Source: Pseudomonadota bacterium
Lineage (GTDB): Bacteria > Pseudomonadota > Alphaproteobacteria > Caulobacterales > Caulobacteraceae
Length of the DNA stretch: 10,271 nucleotides
Assembly (NCBI GenBank): GCA_023451375.1
Contig: JAEXZS010000070.1
Span: 1-10,271, forward strand
Direction: 5' to 3'
Under the pieces are notes generated by a model. It saw nothing but the letters and a program-made list of their open reading frames with translations, was not told the origin of the DNA and did not search any database. A program made the translations under genes and the position numbers. Positions within the stretch are counted from its first letter, which is position 1; every line of letters starts with the position of its first letter. Of this stretch, positions 1 through 10,212 are shown one piece after another.

Positions 1-624
1 GGCGGAGCCCGTGTTGGCGGGCGCGGCGGCCGGGGCCGGGGCAGGGGCCGCCGCCGGAGCGGCCGTCGAGCCGGCGGCGCCCGAGGCGGCGATGCTGCCG
101 ATCTTCTGGCCGGGCGTGACGGTCTCGCCCTCGTCGGCGGCGATGGTCAGGACGCCGTCGGCGGGAGCGGAGACCTCGACGGCGACCTTGTCGGTCTCGA
201 TTTCGACCAGCAGTTCGTCCTTCTTCACCGCTTCGCCGGACGACTTGAGCCACTTGCCCATGGAGCCTTCGGCGACGCTTTCGCCCATGGTCGGGACGTT
301 GATCTCGACAGCCGAAGCGGCGGCCGGGGCGGCGGCGGGCGCCGCTTCGGCCTTAGGGGGCGCCTTGGCCGTGGAGGGCGCGTCGGAGGCGCCCTCGCTC
401 ACCACGCCCAGGACCGTGCCCGGAACGACCGTGTCCCCCTCGGCGGCCTTGATGTCGCCCAGGGTTCCGTCGGCCGGCGAGACGACCTCCAGCGAGACCT
501 TGTCGGTCTCCAGCTCGACCAGCAGTTCATCCTTCCTGACCGGGTCGCCGACCTTCTTGGTCCACTTGGCGATGGTGGCTTCGGTGACGGATTCACCGAG
601 GGCGGGGGTCAGGATGTCGGCCAT
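1..624 (-). CDS. odhB: 2-oxoglutarate dehydrogenase E2 (dihydrolipoyl succinyltransferase), N-terminal part with two lipoyl domains
   Basis: This is the E2 core of the 2-oxoglutarate dehydrogenase complex. It carries succinyl groups on lipoyl-lysine arms from E1 (SucA) to CoA, in the cytoplasm. The 208 codons visible start at ATG 622-624 (MADILTPALGESV) and run open through base 1, so the E3-binding and catalytic domains lie outside the window. Two lipoyl domains are visible: residues about 4-75 with ETDKV around Lys42, and about 108-179 with a second ETDKV around Lys146. They are joined and followed by Ala/Pro-rich mobile linkers (about 80-106 and 180-208). Both domains carry the GESV-x-E and KW motifs typical of E2o. 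The classical E2o (E. coli SucB) has one lipoyl domain, so the duplication is unusual. The start lies 45 bp after the sucA stop with only a weak Shine-Dalgarno (GGA), which suggests co-transcription with sucA. An acetyltransferase E2 is an alternative, but the position after sucA argues strongly for E2o. Confidence 0.93.
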   Translation of the reverse strand, partial: MADILTPALGESVTEATIAKWTKKVGDPVRKDELLVELETDKVSLEVVSPADGTLGDIKAAEGDTVVPGTVLGVVSEGASDAPSTAKAPPKAEAAPAAAPAAASAVEINVPTMGESVAEGSMGKWLKSSGEAVKKDELLVEIETDKVAVEVSAPADGVLTIAADEGETVTPGQKIGSIAASGAAGSTAAPAAAPAPAPAAAPANTGSA

Positions 625-669
625 GTCGGGTCCAGCTTGTCTTGGTCAGTCGGTCGGGGAAAAGGCTTA

Positions 670-3666
<2,997 letters not shown>

Positions 3667-3723
3667 CGTTCTCGTCAGTCCCTTGGAACCTTCGCGGACA
3701 CATCTCCGTGAAGGCGCGCCCGT

Positions 3724-3752
3724 CATATAGGCCCGCTTTCCTTATGGGTCAT
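3724..3752 (-). promoter_or_regulatory. Predicted sucA(-odhB) promoter
   Basis: Reading the minus strand, ATGACC (3747-3752) and TATATG (3724-3729) are separated by exactly 17 bp. Each matches the sigma-70-type consensus at four of six bases. The -10 sits in the context GCGGGCCTATA, nearly the same as the predicted sucC -10. It lies about 57 bp upstream of the sucA ATG and downstream of the sucD terminator, where a promoter is needed. This is inference from motif and position only. Confidence 0.45.
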
Positions 3753-3756
3753 GACC
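3747..3756. repeat. Perfect 10-bp palindrome GGTCATGACC overlapping the sucA -35
   Basis: GGTCATGACC is self-complementary and covers the predicted -35 box of sucA. A dyad at this place could be an operator half-site pair for a dimeric repressor of 2-oxoglutarate dehydrogenase expression. No particular regulator is recognised, and a 10-bp palindrome can occur by chance. Confidence 0.3.
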
Positions 3757-3798
3757 GAAAGGGGGCAAATGGGTGAGAATTTGGTCGCAGGGCCAAAG

Positions 3799-3829
3799 AA
3801 AAACGCCCCCGGCCGGCACCGGGGGCGTT
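3799..3829 (-). terminator. Rho-independent terminator after sucD
   Basis: A perfect 11-bp stem (AACGCCCCCGG at 3802-3812 pairs with 3819-3829) closes a 6-base loop. On the minus strand it is followed by TTTTTCTTT. It stands about 80 bp past the sucD stop, so it ends the sucCD transcript before the sucA promoter. The same TTTTTCTTTG tail follows the receptor-gene terminator at 7716-7746. The 78 bp between sucD and this stem hold no gene that I can see. Confidence 0.88.
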
Positions 3830-3907
3830 CACTGATGCGGACACGGCATTTTTGATGCGCGTCGCGTGCTCATGCCGCGCGCCGGGGCGCGCCGCGCCTC
3901 GGAAGGC

Positions 3908-4810
3908 TCAGCCCTTCAGCACTTCCACCAGGGTCTTGCCCAGGCGGGCCGGGGAGGGCGAGACCTTGATGCCGGCCGATTCCATGGCGGCGATCTTGGA
4001 TTCCGCGTCGCCCTTGCCGCCGGAGACGACCGCGCCGGCGTGGCCCATGGTGCGGCCCTTGGGCGCCGTGCGTCCGGCGATGAAGCCGGCCATCGGCTTC
4101 TTGCGGCCCTTCTTGGCTTCGTCGATCAGGAACTGGGCGGCGTCCTCTTCGGCCGCGCCGCCGATCTCGCCGATCATGATGATCGACTGGGTGGCTTCGT
4201 CGGCCAGGAACATCTCCAGCACGTCGATGAACTCGGTGCCCTTGACCGGGTCGCCGCCGATGCCGACGGCCGTGGTCTGGCCCAGGCCTTCGTTGGTCGT
4301 CTGGAACACCGCCTCATAGGTCAGGGTGCCCGAGCGCGAGACGATGCCGACGTTGCCCTTCTTGAAGATGGAGCCCGGCATGATGCCGATCTTGCACTCT
4401 TCCGGCGTCAGGATGCCGGGGCAGTTCGGGCCCAGCAGGCGCGACTTGGACTTCTCCAGACGCGCCTTGACGCGCACCATGTCCAGCACCGGAATGCCCT
4501 CGGTGATGCAGGTGATGAAGGGGATCTCGGCGTCGATCGCCTCGATGATGGCGTCGGCGGCGCCGGCCGGCGGAACGTAGATGACCGAGGCGTCGGCGCC
4601 GGTGCGCTCCTTGCCCTCGGCGACCGAGGCGAAGATCGGCAGGGTCTCGCCGCCGGCGCCCGTCCAGGTCTCGCCGCCCTTCTTGGGGTGGATGCCGCCG
4701 ACCATCTGCGTGCCGTAGTAGGCCAGCGCCTGTTCGGTGTGGAAGCTGCCGGTCTTGCCGGTCAGGCCCTGGACCAGGATCTTGGTGTTCTTGTTGACCA
4801 GAATGGACAT
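3908..4810 (-). CDS. sucD: Succinyl-CoA synthetase alpha subunit
   Basis: The alpha subunit of succinyl-CoA synthetase (ADP/GDP-forming) binds CoA and carries the phosphohistidine intermediate. With SucC it converts succinyl-CoA to succinate in the cytoplasm. The 300 residues are close to the usual 290-300. The N-terminal Rossmann/CoA-binding domain has GLTGKTGSFHTEQ (15-27). The first family signature begins at SRSGTLTYE (158-166) and continues to GIGGDPVKG (183-191). The second signature holds GRTAPKGRTMGHAGAV (246-261), with the active-site histidine at His257, matching E. coli His246. The start ATG 4808-4810 gives the standard MSILVNKNTK beginning. It follows sucC by 42 bp and is presumably co-transcribed; the Shine-Dalgarno is weak (an AGAG a few bases upstream). 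The unit ends at the terminator at 3799-3829. Confidence 0.98.
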   Translation of the reverse strand: MSILVNKNTKILVQGLTGKTGSFHTEQALAYYGTQMVGGIHPKKGGETWTGAGGETLPIFASVAEGKERTGADASVIYVPPAGAADAIIEAIDAEIPFITCITEGIPVLDMVRVKARLEKSKSRLLGPNCPGILTPEECKIGIMPGSIFKKGNVGIVSRSGTLTYEAVFQTTNEGLGQTTAVGIGGDPVKGTEFIDVLEMFLADEATQSIIMIGEIGGAAEEDAAQFLIDEAKKGRKKPMAGFIAGRTAPKGRTMGHAGAVVSGGKGDAESKIAAMESAGIKVSPSPARLGKTLVEVLKG

Positions 4811-4852
4811 GTCTGAGCTCTGAATCTTTCGTGTCTGTGGCGGTAGCGGCGC

Positions 4853-6043
<1,191 letters not shown>

Positions 6044-6076
6044 GAGAACCGCCGCGATCTGTGCTGGGGAAAAGTT

Positions 6077-6138
6077 GCGGGGCTTATAGGCCCCGCGCCT
6101 TCGCAGGCGCAACAGGCGGTGGTCCGACTTTTCGTCGG
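6077..6138. repeat. Three short inverted repeats in the MFS-sucC spacer
   Basis: Three perfect stems fill the 97-bp spacer. The first is 6077-6083 with 6090-6096 (7 bp, 6-base loop). The second is 6095-6100 with 6105-6110 (6 bp, TCGC loop), sharing two bases with the first. The third is 6124-6128 with 6134-6138 (5 bp), three bases after the MFS stop. On the minus strand the first is followed by AACTTTTCC, so it could be a weak terminator of the MFS transcript or a leader structure before sucC. Overlapping stems one and two cannot both form fully. Confidence 0.5.
6083..6112 (-). promoter_or_regulatory. Predicted sucCD promoter
   Basis: On the minus strand TATAAG (6083-6088, five of six matches to a -10) lies 18 bp after TTGCGC (6107-6112, a poor -35 matching mainly at TTG). 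The -10 context is GCGGGGCCTATA, almost the same as at sucA. It lies about 39 bp before the sucC ATG. The -10 sits mostly in the loop of a hairpin (6077-6096), so a structure-only reading is also possible. Confidence 0.4.
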
Positions 6139-6140
6139 CT

Positions 6141-7649
6141 TTAGTCGACCCAGTCCTTCTTCAGCGTGCGCGACGCCCCGATCAGCAGCACGGCCGCCAG
6201 CAGATAGAAGCCCATGCCGGTGTAGATGGCCCAGCGCAGGCTTTCCTCGCCGAAGCGCGGCGCCAGGAGGTCGCTCATCCAGCCGAAGTAGTAGAAGCCG
6301 ACCGCCAGCCCGAGCAGGTTGTTGATCAACAGGAACAGCGCCGAGGCGGTCGAGCGCATGACTGCGGGGACCAGATGCTGCACCGCCGCCGTGATCGGCC
6401 CCAGCCACGCCAGGTTCAGTCCGGTCGGCAGCAGGAAGATCAGGAAGGCCAGCACCAGCTGCTGGGTGTTGGTTCCGCCGCCCGGCAGCACCAGGCCGAT
6501 CAACCAGGGCGAGTTCATCGCCAGGATGAAACAGGGCGCGGAGATCAGAAAGGCGATCGCCGGGGTCAGCGGATAGGCGCCCTTGCCTCGCTTCGAGAGC
6601 CGGTCGGCGATGACGCCGCCCAGCCAGATGCCGAGGACGCCGCCGATCATGGCGATGCCGGAATAGTACCAGCTGGTCTGGGCCAGGGTCAGGTCGAAGC
6701 TGCGCATGAAGAACAGCGGCAGCCAGCCGGCCACGCCGTAGCCGCACACCGAGGACGAGGCGGCGCCGAGCGCCAGCAGCCAGAAGCTGGGCTTGGGGAT
6801 GACGAAGGAAGCGGTGCGCCGGGCGATCATCAGCGACACGCCGATCACGCCCGCCAGCAGCCCCCCGAAGGCGAAGACCAGCGGATTGCCCAGCGCCAGG
6901 CCGGCGAAGCGGATCAGGGCCGCCAGCGCCAGGGCGCCGCCGCCCACGCCCAGCATGATCTGGGCGGCGATCTTGCCGACACGGTCGCTGCCGGCCGGCG
7001 CCGCCGCGAGGGCCGCGACCTGGGCCTCGGTCTTGACCGCGTCGGTCCCCCCGCGCTTCGGATCGCGCACCGTCAGGCGCAGCAGGGGCGCGAACAGCAG
7101 CCCGATTAGGCCGACGACGATGAAACTGGTGCGCCAGCCGTAGTTCGCCGCCAGAAGGCCGCCGACCAGGGTGCCCGCCGCCGTGCCCAGCGGGATGCCG
7201 AAGGCGAAGGCCGCCAGCGCCCGCGCCCGCTGGCGCGGCGGAAAATAGTCGGCGATCAGCGAATAGGCGGGGGCCACGCCGCCCGCCTCGCCCACGCCCA
7301 CGCCCATCCGGCACAGGAACAGCTGGCCGAACGATCCGGCCGCGCCGCACAGGGCGGTGAAGCCCGACCAGACCGCCAGCGCCCCGGTCATGATCCACAC
7401 CCGGCTGAACCGGTCCGCCAGCCACGCCAGCGGAATGGCCAGGGTCGAATAGACGCTGGCGAAGGCGATGCCGCCCAACAGGCCGAACTGGCTGTCCGAC
7501 AGGCCGAACTCCTGCTTCAGCGGCGCGGCCAGGATGCCGATGATCTGGCGGTCCAGGAAGTTCAGCATGTAGACGAAGATCAGGACCGCCAGGACGTAGA
7601 AGCGGTACCCCGGACGTTCGACGGCGGGCGTCGATGCTGCGTCTGTCAT
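6141..7649 (-). CDS. Spinster-like MFS transporter with extended central region
   Basis: This is an inner-membrane major facilitator superfamily permease of 502 residues; the substrate is not known. The first helix carries FVYMLNFLDRQIIG (25-38), typical of the spinster-like family. A motif-A equivalent ends in WLADRFSR (76-83), and RMGVGVGEAG (114-123) follows. A second half starts at KPSFWLLALG (286-295) and has WLGGVIADRLSKRG (342-355). Between the halves, about residues 198-282, is an Ala-rich loop followed by two extra hydrophobic stretches (about 228-250 and 255-276). This makes a 14-helix layout likely instead of 12. ATG 7647-7649 has a good AGGGA ribosome site six bases upstream. The gene lies downstream of a TonB-dependent receptor but behind a strong terminator, so it may be expressed by readthrough or from an unrecognised promoter in 7650-7710, where I see no convincing boxes. 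An uptake role for the receptor's ligand is inference. Confidence 0.9.
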   Translation of the reverse strand: MTDAASTPAVERPGYRFYVLAVLIFVYMLNFLDRQIIGILAAPLKQEFGLSDSQFGLLGGIAFASVYSTLAIPLAWLADRFSRVWIMTGALAVWSGFTALCGAAGSFGQLFLCRMGVGVGEAGGVAPAYSLIADYFPPRQRARALAAFAFGIPLGTAAGTLVGGLLAANYGWRTSFIVVGLIGLLFAPLLRLTVRDPKRGGTDAVKTEAQVAALAAAPAGSDRVGKIAAQIMLGVGGGALALAALIRFAGLALGNPLVFAFGGLLAGVIGVSLMIARRTASFVIPKPSFWLLALGAASSSVCGYGVAGWLPLFFMRSFDLTLAQTSWYYSGIAMIGGVLGIWLGGVIADRLSKRGKGAYPLTPAIAFLISAPCFILAMNSPWLIGLVLPGGGTNTQQLVLAFLIFLLPTGLNLAWLGPITAAVQHLVPAVMRSTASALFLLINNLLGLAVGFYYFGWMSDLLAPRFGEESLRWAIYTGMGFYLLAAVLLIGASRTLKKDWVD

Positions 7650-7715
7650 GGCGTTTCCCTGGATCGTCTTGTTCTGTTTGGCTTGACCGTAACCACGGCG
7701 TCGGGCGCGTCAAAG

Positions 7716-7746
7716 AAAAAGGGCGGCGGCCCCGAAGCCGCCGCCC
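7716..7746 (-). terminator. Rho-independent terminator after the TonB-dependent receptor gene
   Basis: A perfect 10-bp GC stem (7721-7730 with 7737-7746) closes a 6-base loop and is followed on the minus strand by TTTTTCTTTG. It begins 21 bp past the receptor stop codon and precedes the MFS gene. The MFS gene is therefore either separately transcribed or receives reduced readthrough. Confidence 0.88.
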
Positions 7747-7758
7747 TGTCCGTCGTCG

Positions 7759-7783
7759 CACCGCTCGTCAGTACCGAGCGGTG
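7759..7783 (-). repeat. Hairpin enclosing the receptor stop codon
   Basis: CACCGCTCG (7759-7767) is perfectly complementary to 7775-7783. The 7-base loop 7768-7774 contains the TGA stop of the receptor gene. The stem therefore includes the last coding bases and the first untranslated bases. It lies 12 bp ahead of the terminator stem, giving two consecutive stem-loops at the mRNA 3' end. A role in mRNA stability or in slowing ribosomes at the stop is inference. Confidence 0.6.
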
Positions 7784-10041
7784 AACTTCACCATCCAGGT
7801 CCGCGGGGCGCCGTAGTAGGCGGTGCGGATATTGCCGATGGACGAGAACTCCTGAGCGTCGGTCTTGTAGACCTCGTCCGACAGGTTCTGTCCGTACAGT
7901 CCGATCGAGTAGCGATCTGAAGGATCGTTCCAGACCACCCGCGCGTCGTAGAGCCAGTACTCGTCCTGGAACATTCCGGCGATCTCGGTTCCGTCGAGCA
8001 GGGTGTTGTCCACCGCCAGCGCCATGCGTGAGCGGTACTTCGCCGCCGCACCGAACGTCAGGCTGGAGCCGCCCGCCAGTTGGTGCTCGTACTGGCCGCC
8101 GAACCGCATGGTCCAGCGGGGCGAGAAGGCGGGGTCCTGGAACGAACGGCTGCCGCCGAAGCCGGCGAAACGGGCGTCGTCGAACTCCTTGTAGTCGGCG
8201 TCCAGGAAGCCGATCTGGGTGTCCAGCGTCAGCCCTTGAACCGGAACCGCCACGCCTTCGATCTCGAAGCCGAAGATGTCCAGCGCGCCCGCGTTGATGA
8301 CCGATAGGACCGGGGCGGGCAGGCCCGTCACAGGGTCGGTGTCGATGCCCGACACGCGCGCCTGGAAGTCCTCGTACTGCGTCACGAAGGCCGCCAGGTT
8401 CAGGCGCAGGCGGTTGTCCCAGTAGGTGGTCTTGGCGCCCACCTCGAAGGTGTCGGCGGTCTCGGGGTCATAGGCCGTCGCTTCCGTGGCCGAGTTGGCC
8501 CGGCCGTTGAAGCCGCCCGACTTGAATCCCTGGGCGTAGCGCGCATAGACCATGGCGTCCGAGGATAGCTGGTAATCGGCCGACAGCATGATCGAGGTGT
8601 CGTCCCACTTACCCGTCGGCGGCGCGAAGACGTAGGTCGCGTTGAAGGCCGGCAACAGGCTGTAGAAGGTGGATGTCGTCCGCCAGTAGTCCTTCTCTTC
8701 CTCGGTGTAACGCACGCCCGCAGACAGGCGCAGCGCCTCTGTCACGGCATAGCTGACGTTGCCGTAGACGGCCTTCGAGGTGGTCTCCAGCGTATCGTCG
8801 ATCGTCCGCAGGAAGCCGGAGTTGCCGAAGGCCGGGCCAAGCAGGCCGTCGTTGTAGCTCTCCTGGTGAGAGTCGACGTTCTCCTTCAGCCAGTAAAGGC
8901 CGCCCACGGCTGTGGCGCGCTCGCCGGAATAGGTGAGCTGCAGCTCCTGGCTGGTCTGATTCTGATCGACGGCGACCAGGGCGTCGGCGATCTCCAGCTC
9001 GGTCGCGTCGAAATCGATGTAGTCGTCGGTTTCCAGCTCGCGATAGGCGGTGATCGACTTCAGCGAGAGTCTGTCCGACAGGTCCCAGGTCAGGCGCAGG
9101 GCCGTGCCCCAGGTTTCCAGACGGGTCTCGTTCGGCAGGCCGGGGGTGGTGCGGGTCTGGAAGTCGTACTCCGGGACCGGCGAGGGCACGGGATAGACCA
9201 CGCCGCCCGTCAGATAGGTCAGGCTGTTCTGCGCCTGGCCCACGGTCAGGCCGGCGTCGTCCTTGGCGTAGTCGGCGTTCAGATCGACGCGGATGTTCGA
9301 CGCGGGGTCCCAGGCCAGGCTTGCGCGGACGGCGGTCGAGTTCTTGTCATTGTACTCGGCGCCGGTGGCGGGGTCGGTGACATAGCCGCCCCGCTCGGAA
9401 TGCAGGGCCGACAGCCCGAGCGCCAGGCTATCCGTCACCGGACCCGAAACGGCGCCCTGGACGTCGATCATGTCGTAGTCGCCGTAGGCGGCCGAGGCGC
9501 GGGCGCGGAAGTCTTGGTCGGGACGCCGCGAAATCAGCTTCAAGGCGCCGCCGATGGTGTTCTTGCCGTAGAGCGTCCCTTGCGGCCCGCGCAGAACCTC
9601 GACCCGCTCCAGATCGAGCAGGTCGAACTGCGTGCCCCGGATGCGGCTATAGTAGACATCATCGACGTAGACGCCGACGGCCGGATCGAAGGTCTGCAGC
9701 GCGTCGGGTTGACCCACGCCGCGAATATAGATGTTGGTCGCGTTCGATGAGCCGCGGCCCTGGACGAGGTTGAGGTTCGGCACCGTACCTTGCAGATCGG
9801 TCACCTGCTGCGCGCCAGCGCGGGCCAGGGTTTCACCGCTGAAGGCCGTGAGCGCCAACGGCGTGCGTTGAGCCGATTCCTCTGTGCGACGGGCGGTGAC
9901 GATGATGTCCTCGACCGTGGCCGTGTCCGCCTGGCCCGTCGGAACGGCGTCCTGCGCCAAGGTCGGCGACGTGGCGGCTAGCGCCGATACGAGGCCGAGC
10001 GCCGATCCCGCCAGCAGGACGGTTTTCACACGATGGGTCAT
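7768..10041 (-). CDS. TonB-dependent outer-membrane receptor
   Basis: This outer-membrane active transporter is powered by TonB-ExbBD and has 757 residues. A signal peptide covers about residues 1-29 (basic HRVK, hydrophobic core, likely cut after TLA, before QDA). The TonB box region is VEDIIVTARR (43-52). A plug domain (about 55-175) shows IYIRGVG (104-110), VYVDDVYYSR (124-133) and ERVEVLRGPQGTLYGKNTIG (145-164). The rest is the beta-barrel, ending in KFTARY with a terminal aromatic residue, the usual outer-membrane insertion signal. The region between signal peptide and TonB box is short, so there is no FecA-type signalling domain. The style matches the large receptor families of Caulobacterales and sphingomonads, whose ligands are mostly unknown; I cannot name the ligand. 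ATG 10039-10041 has a strong GAGGA ribosome site five bases upstream (10047-10051). The downstream MFS gene may supply the inner-membrane step. No sugar hydrolase, siderophore or heme gene is visible nearby to suggest a substrate. Confidence 0.96.
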   Translation of the reverse strand: MTHRVKTVLLAGSALGLVSALAATSPTLAQDAVPTGQADTATVEDIIVTARRTEESAQRTPLALTAFSGETLARAGAQQVTDLQGTVPNLNLVQGRGSSNATNIYIRGVGQPDALQTFDPAVGVYVDDVYYSRIRGTQFDLLDLERVEVLRGPQGTLYGKNTIGGALKLISRRPDQDFRARASAAYGDYDMIDVQGAVSGPVTDSLALGLSALHSERGGYVTDPATGAEYNDKNSTAVRASLAWDPASNIRVDLNADYAKDDAGLTVGQAQNSLTYLTGGVVYPVPSPVPEYDFQTRTTPGLPNETRLETWGTALRLTWDLSDRLSLKSITAYRELETDDYIDFDATELEIADALVAVDQNQTSQELQLTYSGERATAVGGLYWLKENVDSHQESYNDGLLGPAFGNSGFLRTIDDTLETTSKAVYGNVSYAVTEALRLSAGVRYTEEEKDYWRTTSTFYSLLPAFNATYVFAPPTGKWDDTSIMLSADYQLSSDAMVYARYAQGFKSGGFNGRANSATEATAYDPETADTFEVGAKTTYWDNRLRLNLAAFVTQYEDFQARVSGIDTDPVTGLPAPVLSVINAGALDIFGFEIEGVAVPVQGLTLDTQIGFLDADYKEFDDARFAGFGGSRSFQDPAFSPRWTMRFGGQYEHQLAGGSSLTFGAAAKYRSRMALAVDNTLLDGTEIAGMFQDEYWLYDARVVWNDPSDRYSIGLYGQNLSDEVYKTDAQEFSSIGNIRTAYYGAPRTWMVKFTARY

Positions 10042-10094
10042 TGGCTTCCTCTTTGTTCCAGCCCGATTGACGCATTTATTCAGCGTTCAATGAT

Positions 10095-10105
10095 TTTCCC
10101 GGAAA
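10095..10105. repeat. Dyad TTTCCCGGAAA at the receptor promoter
   Basis: TTTCC (10095-10099) and GGAAA (10101-10105) are inverted around one C. The dyad overlaps the candidate -10 and start site of the receptor promoter, so it is a reasonable operator candidate. The divergent gene at 10213 could encode its binding protein. This rests on position and symmetry only. Confidence 0.3.
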
Positions 10106-10131
10106 CTGACCCGGATTGGCGCACCTGTCAA
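10103..10131 (-). promoter_or_regulatory. Candidate promoter of the receptor gene
   Basis: On the minus strand a perfect TTGACA (10126-10131) lies 17 bp before CAGTTT (10103-10108), a poor -10 hexamer. It is about 60 bp upstream of the receptor ATG. The perfect -35 is the main support; a weak -10 may mean that an activator is needed. Confidence 0.35.
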
Positions 10132-10182
10132 ACCTTCACGGTTCCCTTGCGTCACGTCATGGCCGAGCGTGGCGCCGTTGCA

Positions 10183-10200
10183 CCGCCCGCCCCGCCCGCC
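10183..10200. repeat. Exact 9-bp tandem duplication (CCGCCCGCC twice)
   Basis: Two adjacent copies of CCGCCCGCC lie just upstream of the plus-strand gene. They fall between a weak TTGCAC (10178-10183) and TAGCGT (10201-10206). Slippage at such a repeat would change promoter spacing, if this is a promoter. The rest of the 171-bp spacer (10042-10212) holds the receptor promoter candidate and its dyad. Confidence 0.5.
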
Positions 10201-10212
10201 TAGCGTGAGTCC

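Noticed and set aside
3667..3726. Upstream in-frame ATG extending SucA by 20 residues
   Set aside because: The added residues are not part of the conserved E1o start, and the ATG overlaps the predicted -10 box.
3830..3907. GC-rich inverted and direct repeats between sucD and its terminator (for example TGATGCG twice)
   Set aside because: The arms are short or the loops too long or too small; expected by chance at this base composition.
6044..6112. Upstream in-frame ATG extending SucC by 23 residues
   Set aside because: SucC proteins begin at MNIHEYQAKQ; the extension is Arg-rich translation of the spacer hairpins.
8866..9750. Plus-strand open frame of 294 codons antisense to the receptor gene
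   Set aside because: Shadow composition and no motif, opposite conserved plug and barrel coding sequence.
10088..10097. AATGATT half-site suggesting a Fur box before the receptor gene
   Set aside because: Only one half matches the Fur consensus; the other half is absent, so iron control is not supported.
10042..10212. CtrA-type (TTAA-N7-TTAA) or CcrM (GANTC) sites in the divergent spacer
   Set aside because: Looked for because of the likely Caulobacterales origin; neither pattern is present there.
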